A stretch of 34,805 nt of DNA from an uncultured Verrucomicrobiota bacterium (GTDB taxonomy: Bacteria > Verrucomicrobiota > Verrucomicrobiia > Limisphaerales > JADLHS01). How positions within the stretch are numbered: the first letter of the stretch is position 1; each line of letters begins with the position of its first letter. This document shows, piece by piece, positions 25,171-32,584 of the stretch. The DNA lies in contig CALAYC010000229.1 of assembly GCA_937894935.1 (NCBI GenBank), positions 1-34,805 on the forward strand. Reading direction: 5' to 3'. The position numbers were made by a program, and so were the translations under genes. The notes beneath the pieces were generated by a model. It saw only the letters and a list, made by a program, of their open reading frames with translations. It did not search any database and was not told where the DNA came from.

Positions 25171-26874
25171 TCACGGCTTCACCTCCGAACCACAGTCCAG
25201 CATCTCGGCGCCGTAATACGGATTACGCACTTCGGCGTTCAACTGAATCCAATCCGCGCGATTCGGCGCGCCTGGAAATGCATTCTTCGTCATCGGGCAG
25301 CGAAACACTTTCACGTTCGCGAACGCATCGTCAGCGCGACGTAATGCCTGCACGAGCGCCACCGTCGCTTCGCTGAGCGGATGAAACTGTTTGCGCGCCT
25401 CGGTCAGATTTTCAAAGCCATGCAAGTGTCCGACCGTTTCAATCGGCTTCAGCAACGCCTGCCACGCACTTGTATTGTCAAATGCGGCCAGCAAAGACGC
25501 GGTCGCCGCATGCAGTTTTTTGGATTGCGCGTTAAACGTTTTCACATCGTCCGCTGCCAACGCTCCGGTGAGCGAATCCATCAGGACGAGGAAGTCTTTG
25601 GTAGCGCGTTGTTGTTCGCTTGTGAGCGAAGGAAAAGCGGAAGTTTGATTGGTGGTTTCAATCGTCGGGGCGTGTGTGGCATAAGCGCGGTTCATCTCCG
25701 CCTGGCCATCGAGCAGTAGATTGCCATTCACCACCACGCGTTCGCCGGCGCTGACGCCGGAGAGCGCTTCGACGAAGGTGTCGCCGCGTCGTCCCAATTC
25801 CAAAACGCGTCGGGCGTAACCTCCCCCGTCCTGATCCACGAACACCACGGCTTGCGGACCGGTTTGAATCACAGCGCTACGCGGCACAGCGAGAACTTCC
25901 GGCGCGGCGAGATGCACGATGCCGTCTGCGTACACGCGATGCGCGAAAAGCCGTTGACCGTTCTTTACCGGATTTTCCAATTCTACCCGAACTCGCGTGG
26001 AACGCGTTGCTTCATTGAAATTGGGATCGATGAATTTGATTTCGCCGGTGACCGTTTCGCCGGGTCGAGTTGGAGTGCTTACGGTTACTTTCAGGCCGAG
26101 GTGCAACCAGGGCAAATCGGATTCATAAACCGAAAACTGAAACCACATCGTCGCGAAGTCCGCGATTTCAAAAAGTTTCTCACCCTCGGCTACGTATTGG
26201 CCGGCGGCGACGTTGCGTTCCGTCACGATGCCGCTGACGGGTGCGAGAATTTGTGACGTCAAAGCGTCTGCGGGTTTTTGCGGTAACGCTTCAATCTGTT
26301 CCGGAGTAAGCCCCATTTGCAGCAAGCGTGACGCAATCGAGTTCCGCAACTCCGCATTGGCCGCGTTTGCGACCGCGCGATATTCGCGTTCCGCCTGCAA
26401 CAGCATCGGGCTGTAAAGTTCGGCCAATGGTTCGCCGGCCTTCACTTCGGCGCCGACAAAATTGACATACAACTTTTCGATGCGACCGCCCGTGTAAGCG
26501 GAAAGCACGCGGCGTTTGGTTTCGTCCTGCTCGATGCGGCCTGCGACGCTGAGTGTCTTTGTTAACGCCTGAGTTTTGACTTCGGCGGTCTCCACGTTGA
26601 GCACGCGCACGGAAGTTTCCGATAACGTGATGACATCGCCGGCGACATCGAAACCGGCTTCGCCTTCGTAAACGGGCGTGAGTTGCATCCCGCAAATGGT
26701 GCAACGTCCGGGCTGATCCGACTTGATCCACGGATGCATGGCGCTTTGGTAATAAAGCACTTTGCGTTCGGATTTTGGCGCATCGGAATTGTTGCAGCCG
26801 GTGAGTAGCGCGGACGCAAGCAGCGTTACGGTGATTGATCCGACTGCGCGAAAGAGAAATCGTTTTTGGTTCAT
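25171..26874 (-). CDS. Periplasmic adaptor lipoprotein, CzcB/CusB family
   Basis: A 567-residue membrane-fusion protein linking the RND pump to the outer-membrane channel. The N-terminus is a lipoprotein signal with lipobox LLTGC (lipidated C27). A heavy-metal-binding domain follows at about 39-69, with M46-H47-P48 and C58-T-I-C61-G-M63. The HlyD-like core (about 80-420) has paired lipoyl-like halves: GGRIEKLYVNFVGAEVKAGEP and LAPVSGIVTERNVAAGQYV. The last 150 residues look like DUF3347, ending in FRCPMTKNAF and IRNP-like VRNPYYGAEML, often seen in copper or silver systems. The ATG at 26874 begins the signal peptide; upstream open sequence overlaps the channel gene. The gap to the channel gene is five bases. 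Confidence 0.9.
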   Translation of the reverse strand: MNQKRFLFRAVGSITVTLLASALLTGCNNSDAPKSERKVLYYQSAMHPWIKSDQPGRCTICGMQLTPVYEGEAGFDVAGDVITLSETSVRVLNVETAEVKTQALTKTLSVAGRIEQDETKRRVLSAYTGGRIEKLYVNFVGAEVKAGEPLAELYSPMLLQAEREYRAVANAANAELRNSIASRLLQMGLTPEQIEALPQKPADALTSQILAPVSGIVTERNVAAGQYVAEGEKLFEIADFATMWFQFSVYESDLPWLHLGLKVTVSTPTRPGETVTGEIKFIDPNFNEATRSTRVRVELENPVKNGQRLFAHRVYADGIVHLAAPEVLAVPRSAVIQTGPQAVVFVDQDGGGYARRVLELGRRGDTFVEALSGVSAGERVVVNGNLLLDGQAEMNRAYATHAPTIETTNQTSAFPSLTSEQQRATKDFLVLMDSLTGALAADDVKTFNAQSKKLHAATASLLAAFDNTSAWQALLKPIETVGHLHGFENLTEARKQFHPLSEATVALVQALRRADDAFANVKVFRCPMTKNAFPGAPNRADWIQLNAEVRNPYYGAEMLDCGSEVKP

Positions 26875-26879
26875 GATGA

Positions 26880-28223
26880 TTACGGGTTTTCCGGTTGCGA
26901 GAGCGAAGAAATCATTTGCAGCGATTCCAGATCGCCGAGACCGCAGCACAAAATCAGTTCGGTCAACATGTCGTATTGTTCGGTGACGGCGCGGACGTAC
27001 ATCAATTTTCCTTCGAACCACATGCGACGCGCCTCCAGCACGTCTCGCAGCGGTCCGCCGGATTCGAACATCGCGCGCGCACTGGCCAGCGCCTGTTCGT
27101 TGCGTGGAATGATCTGGTCGCGATAAAGCAACGCTTCGCGGCGCGCGGCGGCAATTTTGACAATCAAGCCGTACACCTCTTCGCGCACGGCCTGTTCTGC
27201 GTGACGCGTTTCCCATTCAACTGCGCGTTGCTTTGCCGTTTCGCGTTGAATCGCGGCGCGGTATTTCGAGTGATTGCCCAACGGAATGCTGAAACCGAGC
27301 ATCACTTCGGTGGAACGCAAATCATGATCGCGTGTGTAGGTGCGATTCTCGAACCCGATGCTGACTTCCGGCCAACGTTCTTTGCGCGCAACGGTCACGG
27401 CGGCGGCGGCCATCTGAAGTTCTTCGCGCATAATTTTCAGTTCCGGCGCTTGCGCGAGGGCGAAACTCACGAGGCGCGGATGAAACGCAATTTCTTCCGC
27501 GACGGGAGGCAAACGCAATGGCGGCCAGGCATTCGTCAGCGGGCGATTGAGAAATCGGTTTACGACCAGAACGGCCTGATTGCGATTCTCCTTATCGGTC
27601 ACGAGTTGTTCTATCCGCTTGCTGCGTTCGTTTTGAATCGTGAGCAGATCCATCAAGCGCGCGTTGCCGGCGCGATAACTTTCTTCCACTGCCGTGGCGG
27701 TGAGATTCAGCCATTCCAGATCTTCGCGCGCGATGGCCAAAGCTTCATCAGCACCGGCGGCCCGAACCAACGCTTTACTGAGATCGCGGCGGAGCAGTTG
27801 AAAGCGCGCCTCTTCGCGCGCAACTTCAACAGCCAGTTCCGCGCCGGCCATGCGACGCATCGCAGCCGGTTTGCCGAACAACGGTAGTTTTTGTTCGATG
27901 CCATAAAACAAATCGCCGTCATCCATGCGCATCATCCGATCGGCGGCCATTCCCCCGACGCGAATCATGGGATCGTCCCACGTGCGAATGGAACGAACAT
28001 TAGCCTCGGCGGCGTTGGTGCGAGCGCGCGCCGCAAGCAGCGCGGGATGACTCGCCGCCATTTCGTCGGCGAATTGCGTGAGCAACTCCGGTGTGAGTTG
28101 TAACGCTTCGGATGATATCGGTGGCGCCGATTGGCCAAGCGAATTGGTTTCTGAAGAAGCCAACGTTTCTCCAACGGTGCTGGTGATAATCAGAATCAGG
28201 CTGCAAATAAATTCAGTTTTCAT
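26880..28223 (-). CDS. Outer-membrane channel protein, CzcC/TolC family
   Basis: A 447-residue outer-membrane efflux protein forming the exit duct of the tripartite pump. The N-terminus is a signal peptide (residues 1-22, MKTEFICSLILIITST, cleavage near LASS). Two OEP repeats of long coiled helices follow. The first includes HPALLAARARTNAAEANVRS; the second includes APELKIMREELQMAAAAVTVARKERWPEVSIG. A glycine-proline turn VMLGFSIPLG marks the beta strand of the second half. I chose the ATG at 28223 for the signal peptide. The adaptor gene begins five bases after its stop, so the two are co-transcribed. Confidence 0.9.
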   Translation of the reverse strand: MKTEFICSLILIITSTVGETLASSETNSLGQSAPPISSEALQLTPELLTQFADEMAASHPALLAARARTNAAEANVRSIRTWDDPMIRVGGMAADRMMRMDDGDLFYGIEQKLPLFGKPAAMRRMAGAELAVEVAREEARFQLLRRDLSKALVRAAGADEALAIAREDLEWLNLTATAVEESYRAGNARLMDLLTIQNERSKRIEQLVTDKENRNQAVLVVNRFLNRPLTNAWPPLRLPPVAEEIAFHPRLVSFALAQAPELKIMREELQMAAAAVTVARKERWPEVSIGFENRTYTRDHDLRSTEVMLGFSIPLGNHSKYRAAIQRETAKQRAVEWETRHAEQAVREEVYGLIVKIAAARREALLYRDQIIPRNEQALASARAMFESGGPLRDVLEARRMWFEGKLMYVRAVTEQYDMLTELILCCGLGDLESLQMISSLSQPENP

Positions 28224-28307
28224 GCGGCGAAAAATTCTCGGACACAGTACGACAGGATGACGGATTATGCCTCCGTCAGTACACACTACGGGCGGGACGG
28301 CAGAGAA

Positions 28308-28658
28308 TCAGATTAGAAGGGCGCAATGTCGCGTAAAAAGCGGCACTGCGAGGGCGGAATCAATCGGAACATCGGTGGAAACAATCGCCGGCGAAGTTTC
28401 CGGTAAAAGCCACGCGACGCGTTGAATCAGCAAAAGCGTAAGATCAATCGAAGAACTTACGGGCTGAGGGATGATCGGGACGGGATTCGGGGTGGAAGAT
28501 GAGGGCGCGACGCAGCAGCAGCTTACGTCAGTTTCAACGCAACAACTGCAATCGGGTGGTGGCGGCGCCGCGCGCCCATTTAAAAGCGTATGGGCAGACA
28601 CCGTCATTTGAAGCCAGATCACTGTCAGGCCGAGAATGACGGAGGCTGCCCGTTTCAT
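28308..28658 (-). CDS. Small exported cysteine-rich protein
   Basis: A 116-residue protein with a signal peptide (1-22, ending TVSA). A proline run is followed by a cysteine cluster C37-S-C39-C40, six residues, then C47-C48-C49. A hydrophobic stretch (about 70-88) and a final RHCALLI follow. I know no family for it. Position between the YHS-type gene and the channel gene, on the same strand, makes it part of the metal-efflux operon. A periplasmic role in binding or handing over a thiol-loving metal is a reasonable inference, not shown. The gaps on either side are 56 and 84 bases. Confidence 0.65.
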   Translation of the reverse strand: MKRAASVILGLTVIWLQMTVSAHTLLNGRAAPPPPDCSCCVETDVSCCCVAPSSSTPNPVPIIPQPVSSSIDLTLLLIQRVAWLLPETSPAIVSTDVPIDSALAVPLFTRHCALLI

Positions 28659-28714
28659 GGTTCTTTATCGTCTTTCGGGCGCACGGCTGCAAATCGTCGC
28701 TTGCCTTTCGTGTT

Positions 28715-29014
28715 TCATTTTTTGTCTGGCTTATTCGCGGTCTCCAGCTTCTTGAGATACTTCGCCGGAGCTTTGAGAAAATTCTTCTGGCAGGATTTGC
28801 AACAGAGTTTGATTTCCTGACCTTCATGCGTGAAGACGAAGGTTTTCATCGCGGGATCAGCACCGAGTTTTTCATCCGACACGATACACGTATCAAGCGG
28901 ATACGGTTTCACGGCGGCTTTCTTTTCTTCGGCGAATCCAGCGGTGGCGAATCCAGCGACCAGTGTTAACGCGAGAGCTAACCGCGACCATTTGAACCAG
29001 CGGATCATTTTCAT
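28715..29014 (-). CDS. Exported YHS/TRASH-like metal-binding protein
   Basis: A 99-residue protein with a signal peptide (about 1-28, hydrophobic RLALALTLVAGF, cleavage near GFA). The mature part is a YHS-like domain: TCIVSDEKLG near the start, VFTHEGQEIKLCCKSCQKNF, then PAKYLKKL. Likely metal ligands are C43, C71, C72 and C75. Such domains occur in copper and other heavy-metal systems. The start at 29014 (ATGAAAATG, with a second ATG at 29008) sits 37 bases after the predicted start of the ECF-type promoter. It is the first gene of the efflux operon. Confidence 0.82.
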   Translation of the reverse strand: MKMIRWFKWSRLALALTLVAGFATAGFAEEKKAAVKPYPLDTCIVSDEKLGADPAMKTFVFTHEGQEIKLCCKSCQKNFLKAPAKYLKKLETANKPDKK

Positions 29015-29057
29015 AAGCAATGTATTTGAAGGACAATTAAACGGCGTCCTGAATAGC

Positions 29058-29093
29058 TTACCCCGACACCCTCGTTTTCCCGCAAAAATTTTC
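29058..29093 (-). promoter_or_regulatory. Putative ECF-sigma promoter of the metal-efflux operon
   Basis: On the minus strand the AT tract GAAAATTTTT (29093-29084) runs into GCGGGA (29083-29078), then 16 bases, then GTAA (29061-29058). CGGGGTAA surrounds the -10. The predicted start near 29051 lies about 37 bases before the first gene's ATG. The same element with identical spacing stands before the divergent regulatory genes. No other gene fits in 29015-29321. Confidence 0.6.
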
Positions 29094-29235
29094 AAAGAAA
29101 GTTTCGAGGCCGATAAGAACGACGAAAGAGAAAGCCATGCGGTTCGCTCGTGATGGTTCAGTGGCTGCCGAAATGGGCGCGGTTGTCATTGCTGAATGGC
29201 TTACTTAGTGGTCACCGAAATCTCGCAAAAATCGG

Positions 29236-29274
29236 GAAAATTATTTTCGCGGGATTCGCCGTTGTGCGGTGTAA
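29236..29274 (+). promoter_or_regulatory. Putative ECF-sigma promoter of the regulatory genes
   Basis: The AT tract GAAAATTATTTTC (29236-29248) is followed by GCGGGA (29249-29254), 16 bases, then GTAA (29271-29274), with CGGTGTAA around the -10. The predicted start near 29281 leaves about 40 bases before the ATG at 29322. It matches the divergent efflux promoter, so the sigma factor probably drives its own cassette. Confidence 0.6.
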
Positions 29275-29321
29275 TTCAAGTGTGAGGCCTGATTTACATT
29301 GGCCTGCTGGAGTTGAAGTTT

Positions 29322-29633
29322 ATGCAAGAGCCATTGGATGAAACGAAACTGAGCGCGTTGTTGCGCGAAGCGCGTCCGTCACCGGAGTTGCCGCCACGTT
29401 TTCAGGAAAATGTCTGGCGACGCATTGAGCACACGGAAGAATCGGTTGCCGTGAGTGACACCTGGTTGGATCGGCTGGCGACGTGGGTGCTGCGACCACA
29501 ACTGGCCTTTGCGTTGGCTGCAACGTTGGTGCTGGCGGGCGCAGGATTGGGATGGAGTCGCGGCGAACAACTCGCGCGCAGTGAAGCTCAAGCCCGTTAC
29601 GTTTCCGCGGTTGCCCCCAATGCTTTTCACTGA
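29322..29633 (+). CDS. Single-TM protein, probable anti-sigma factor (CnrY-like by position)
   Basis: A 103-residue protein with a polar N-terminal part (about 1-57, including SALLREARPSPELPPRF), one membrane helix (about 58-78, LAFALAATLVLAGAG) and a short tail. Sequence alone does not name a family. Its place directly before a CnrX-like sensor and an ECF sigma factor matches cnrY of Cupriavidus, whose product is a small single-span anti-sigma factor of similar size. The N-terminal part would then hold the sigma factor at the membrane. An in-frame TTG at 29313 is possible but the ATG at 29322 is preferred. The next gene starts one base after its stop. Confidence 0.65.
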   Translation: MQEPLDETKLSALLREARPSPELPPRFQENVWRRIEHTEESVAVSDTWLDRLATWVLRPQLAFALAATLVLAGAGLGWSRGEQLARSEAQARYVSAVAPNAFH

Positions 29634-29634
29634 A

Positions 29635-30132
29635 ATGAAGGCGCGTTCGCTGAACATTGTTTTGCTCGCGTTGATTGTCGGAGGCTCGCTGTTGGCGGGT
29701 TCTTATTGGGTATCGCAACGTTGGAGCGCGCGGCAGATGGCGGCGAGCATGGATGAGCTGGAGTGGTTGCGGCAGGAATTTCGCCTGAGCGATGCGGAAC
29801 TGGCGCGTGTGCGGGAATTGCACGAGGGCTACCTGCCCGGTTGCCAGGAAATGTGTCAGCAGATTGCGGCTAAAAAGCTGGAACTGGAAACGGCTTTGGC
29901 GGAGGCGACGAATCTGACGGAGGATGTTGAGCTGAAATTGCGTGAACTCGGAGTGTTGCGCGCGCATTGTCAGAGCCGGATGCTGCAACACTTTTACGAA
30001 GTCAGCCAGGCGATGCCGCCGGAACAGGGACGACGTTACCTCGCCGAGATGCAACGGCTCGCGCTCGGTTTTCACGAACAGATCGAACAATCCATGTCGC
30101 GAACGCCGGCCCATGAACCTCACCACCACTGA
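29635..30132 (+). CDS. Periplasmic heavy-metal sensor, CnrX-like
   Basis: A 165-residue protein with one N-terminal membrane helix (about 7-25) and a periplasmic helical-hairpin domain of the CnrX/heavy-metal-resistance type. Recognisable stretches are ELEWLRQEFRLSDAELA, RELHEGYLPGCQEMC and MLQHFYEVSQAMPPEQGRRYL. Against CnrX as I remember it, E64 and H119 are kept, but H42, H46 and M123 become L42, R46 and V123. Three cysteines, C70, C74 and C112, lie in the same domain, and the tail ends HEPHHH. It should pass a metal signal to the small membrane protein upstream. An ATG at 29620 would overlap that gene; 29635 is preferred. Confidence 0.8.
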   Translation: MKARSLNIVLLALIVGGSLLAGSYWVSQRWSARQMAASMDELEWLRQEFRLSDAELARVRELHEGYLPGCQEMCQQIAAKKLELETALAEATNLTEDVELKLRELGVLRAHCQSRMLQHFYEVSQAMPPEQGRRYLAEMQRLALGFHEQIEQSMSRTPAHEPHHH

Positions 30133-30706
30133 TGCGGATGCGCAGGATCGGGCTGACATGATTCGGCTCGCGAACGGGCACGACGCGGCGCTCAACGATT
30201 TGATGGAGCGCCATGCGCCAGCGGTAGTTCGTTTTTTGTGCCGGTTGTTGAATAACGAAGACGACGCAAACGATCTGGCGCAGGAAACGTTTGTGCGGGT
30301 TTTCCAGGCGCGCCGGAATTTTGACCCGAACAAAAAATTTTCGCCGTGGCTCTTTACTATCGCTGCCAACCTCGCGCGTAATCAGATTCGCTGGCGCACG
30401 CGTCATCCGAATGTTTCGCTCGATGCCGAAGGCGAAGCGGGCGAACAATCGTTAGTTGGCCGGTTGCAAGCCAATGCGCCAACACCCAAAGAACATGTTC
30501 TTAGCGAGGAGCGTATTGCCGCTGTGCGCGCTGCTGTGCAGGCGTTGCCCGAAGATATGCGTCTCGCCTTCGTGCTTTGCGAATGGGAAGAACGCAGCAT
30601 GGCAGAAGCTGCGGCGATTCTTGAGGTGACGCCCAAAGCGGTTGAGTCGCGACTATATCGGGCGCGACAGCTTTTGCGCGCGCAATTGCAAAGCTGGCTT
30701 ACCTGA
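30113..30706 (+). CDS. ECF-type RNA polymerase sigma factor (CnrH-like)
   Basis: A 197-residue sigma-70-family factor with only regions 2 and 4. Region 2 (about 20-100) includes VVRFLCRLLNNEDDANDLAQ and ETFVRVFQARRNFD, then WLFTIAANLARNQIRW. Region 4 (about 140-195) includes LPEDMRLAFVLCEWEERSM, AEAAAILEVTPKAVESRL and YRARQLLRAQL. It starts with ATG at 30113, overlapping the sensor gene by 20 bases, so the two are translationally coupled. Its likely targets are the matching promoters on both sides of 29015-29321. It ends eight bases into the convergent thiD gene. Confidence 0.92.
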   Translation: MNLTTTDADAQDRADMIRLANGHDAALNDLMERHAPAVVRFLCRLLNNEDDANDLAQETFVRVFQARRNFDPNKKFSPWLFTIAANLARNQIRWRTRHPNVSLDAEGEAGEQSLVGRLQANAPTPKEHVLSEERIAAVRAAVQALPEDMRLAFVLCEWEERSMAEAAAILEVTPKAVESRLYRARQLLRAQLQSWLT

Positions 30707-31505
30707 TGCGCTTGGCGTGCTGCTGATTCAGCGACGGATGTTTGCCGGCGCGATAACTTAGCGCGATAGCGCGAGTGATGAATTCCTTGGCTTTGATGAT
30801 AGCCGGGAGAAGTATTTCTTTGCGCGCCAGATTCGCGGCGATGGCTGCGGAATAAGTGCAACCGGTGCCGTGCGTCGAAACACCAGTTACCCGGCGGGCT
30901 TTCAACACAGTAAACTTTTTGCCATCGAACAAAACATCCACTGCTTCGCGACCGAGAGTCAGATGACCGCCTTTGACCAACACGGCGCAGCCGAAGCGAT
31001 CGTGTAAATCACCCGCGGCGTCCAACAAATCTTCCAATGTGCGAAGCGGACGGCGGAGTAAAAGCCGGGTTTCGTCGAGGTTGGGCGTGATTAACGTCGC
31101 GAGGGGAAACAGTCTTTCTTTCAATGCGCGAATCGCGGTGGGTTTTAACAACACTGCGCCGCTCGTTGCGACCATGACGGGATCGACAATCAATGGTGGA
31201 CGCGGGTTCTTCTCAAAGCAATCTGCGACCGCGTTGATGATTTCGGTTGAGAACAACATGCCGGTTTTCACGGCGCGCGGGGGCAACGCCGCGAACACGG
31301 CTTCAATTTGCCGCCGGACCATATCAGCGCGAATCGGCTGAATGCCGATTACTGCTTTCGGATTCTGAGCCGTGATACAGGTAATGGCAGTCGTGCCGTG
31401 GCAGCCGAGCGCGGTGAAGGTTTTTAAATCTGCCTGAATGCCCGCACCACCACCGCTGTCCGAGCCGGCAATGGTGAGGGCGATTGGCAGTGAAGATGGT
31501 TTCAT
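30699..31505 (-). CDS. thiD: Hydroxymethylpyrimidine/phosphomethylpyrimidine kinase
   Basis: A 268-residue ribokinase-fold kinase that phosphorylates HMP and HMP-phosphate in thiamine synthesis. It begins IALTIAGSDSGGGAGIQADLKTF, the family hallmark, with GCHGTTAITCITAQN next. VDPVMVATSGA, LITPNLDE and VLVKGGH follow. GVSTHGTGCTYSAAIAANLA near the end supplies the anion hole and catalytic region. The ATG at 31505 precedes this motif closely; an open frame runs on to a TTG at 31541. No other thiamine gene or TPP riboswitch is visible nearby. Its 3' end overlaps the convergent sigma-factor gene by eight bases. Confidence 0.93.
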   Translation of the reverse strand: MKPSSLPIALTIAGSDSGGGAGIQADLKTFTALGCHGTTAITCITAQNPKAVIGIQPIRADMVRRQIEAVFAALPPRAVKTGMLFSTEIINAVADCFEKNPRPPLIVDPVMVATSGAVLLKPTAIRALKERLFPLATLITPNLDETRLLLRRPLRTLEDLLDAAGDLHDRFGCAVLVKGGHLTLGREAVDVLFDGKKFTVLKARRVTGVSTHGTGCTYSAAIAANLARKEILLPAIIKAKEFITRAIALSYRAGKHPSLNQQHAKRIR

Positions 31506-31589
31506 GCGGTTTCTAACTGATTCAATCGAAAATTTTTTCAAAACGATAAGAGTGCTGCGTTGCGGCGGTTGAAGCGAGGTGTCGCGATG

Positions 31590-32441
31590 TTACGGCACGG
31601 GCGACAGCGGGCTGGCGTGCTCTTTGAGCCATTGATGGTCCGCGTTGTTAGGAGACACAGAATCAAAATGACCGCCGTCGCCGGCCGTGCCACCGCTCTT
31701 GGCGAGACGAATTGTTTCGGCATCGCGCCAACGTTTGGCTTCGACGTGGCCGTCGGCGAAAGCAAGCGTGCCGCCGTTATTATGTTCAGCGCTCGGGCGA
31801 TGATAAAACCATGTGCTGCCGTAAAGGAGAAAGGCCGGCTGGCAGACATTCAGCGGTGCGCCATCGACGAAGGTGAAATATTGACTCGCATCGTAGCGAG
31901 CGAGATCCGCCTGCTTCCGAAAGGTGACGCGATTGTTGGAAAACTCGCTGCCTTCCGGCGTTTGCCAATTGAAAAAGCAGTTCAGCGCATAACTCCGGAT
32001 CTTGCGATGCGTCACACCAAGCCAGGCCGGTTCATTACGATCCGCAGGGCATTTGTAAACCCCCACACTGCGCAGATAATCGGCAAACAACGCGTATTCG
32101 GGATTCAGCAGATAATTCACATTGGTGAAATAGCTCGGCATGTAATGCTGCCCGCCGATGACCCAGAGCTTTGTGTCCGGTGTCGCAGTGTTGATCTGCC
32201 CGTTGGCGACGAATGTGCCGGCGTTGTCATCCGCATAAATCTGAAACGCGAGGGCGAGCTGTCGCTGATTGCTTACACATTGCGCCTGATACGCTTTCGC
32301 TTTGGCCTTGTTCAGCGCTGGCAACAGCAGCGCGGCGAGGATGGCGATGATGGCAATGACGACGAGAAGTTCGATCAAAGTGAAACCACGATTGGCTCCG
32401 GGAACAACGGAGCGAGCACGACAGAAGGCCCAAGGTTTCAC
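31590..32441 (-). CDS. Pseudopilin-like protein with H-X9-DG motif
   Basis: A 283-residue exported protein. The prepilin leader ends with G19, then FTLIELLVVIAIIAILAALL forms the N-methylated helix (cleavage between G19 and F20). The C-terminal part carries HNNGGTLAFADGHVE, an exact H-X9-DG. Verrucomicrobiota and Planctomycetes hold many such proteins; they are usually exported through type II or type IV pilus-like machinery, and few have known roles. The body shows VGVYKCPADR and SQYFTFVDG-type segments seen in this family. The start codon is GTG at 32441; no ATG gives a better leader. It diverges from the response regulator gene. Confidence 0.87.
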   Translation of the reverse strand: MKPWAFCRARSVVPGANRGFTLIELLVVIAIIAILAALLLPALNKAKAKAYQAQCVSNQRQLALAFQIYADDNAGTFVANGQINTATPDTKLWVIGGQHYMPSYFTNVNYLLNPEYALFADYLRSVGVYKCPADRNEPAWLGVTHRKIRSYALNCFFNWQTPEGSEFSNNRVTFRKQADLARYDASQYFTFVDGAPLNVCQPAFLLYGSTWFYHRPSAEHNNGGTLAFADGHVEAKRWRDAETIRLAKSGGTAGDGGHFDSVSPNNADHQWLKEHASPLSPVP

Positions 32442-32584
32442 TTAGAAGTAGGTAACATGACCGCTCGGATTTGGCAAAACGCGAATCGCCTGACGGATTC
32501 ATTGGGGGCGCCCTTGAATTTGTTTCAATCGGTGCGCCGAACCCTCGCTTGATAGCAATGCAGCCCGGTTGTTAGAGTACCAGC

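Noticed and set aside
26895..27887. 330-codon open frame opposite the channel gene
   Set aside because: Composition is rich in F, R, H and Q without any domain, typical of the antisense of a GC-rich gene.
29150..29341. 63-codon open frame in the divergent promoter region
   Set aside because: It covers the ECF-type promoter and has no ribosome site or family; the promoter reading is better supported.
31560..32552. 330-codon open frame opposite the pseudopilin gene
   Set aside because: The minus strand has a prepilin leader and an exact H-X9-DG; the plus frame has neither.
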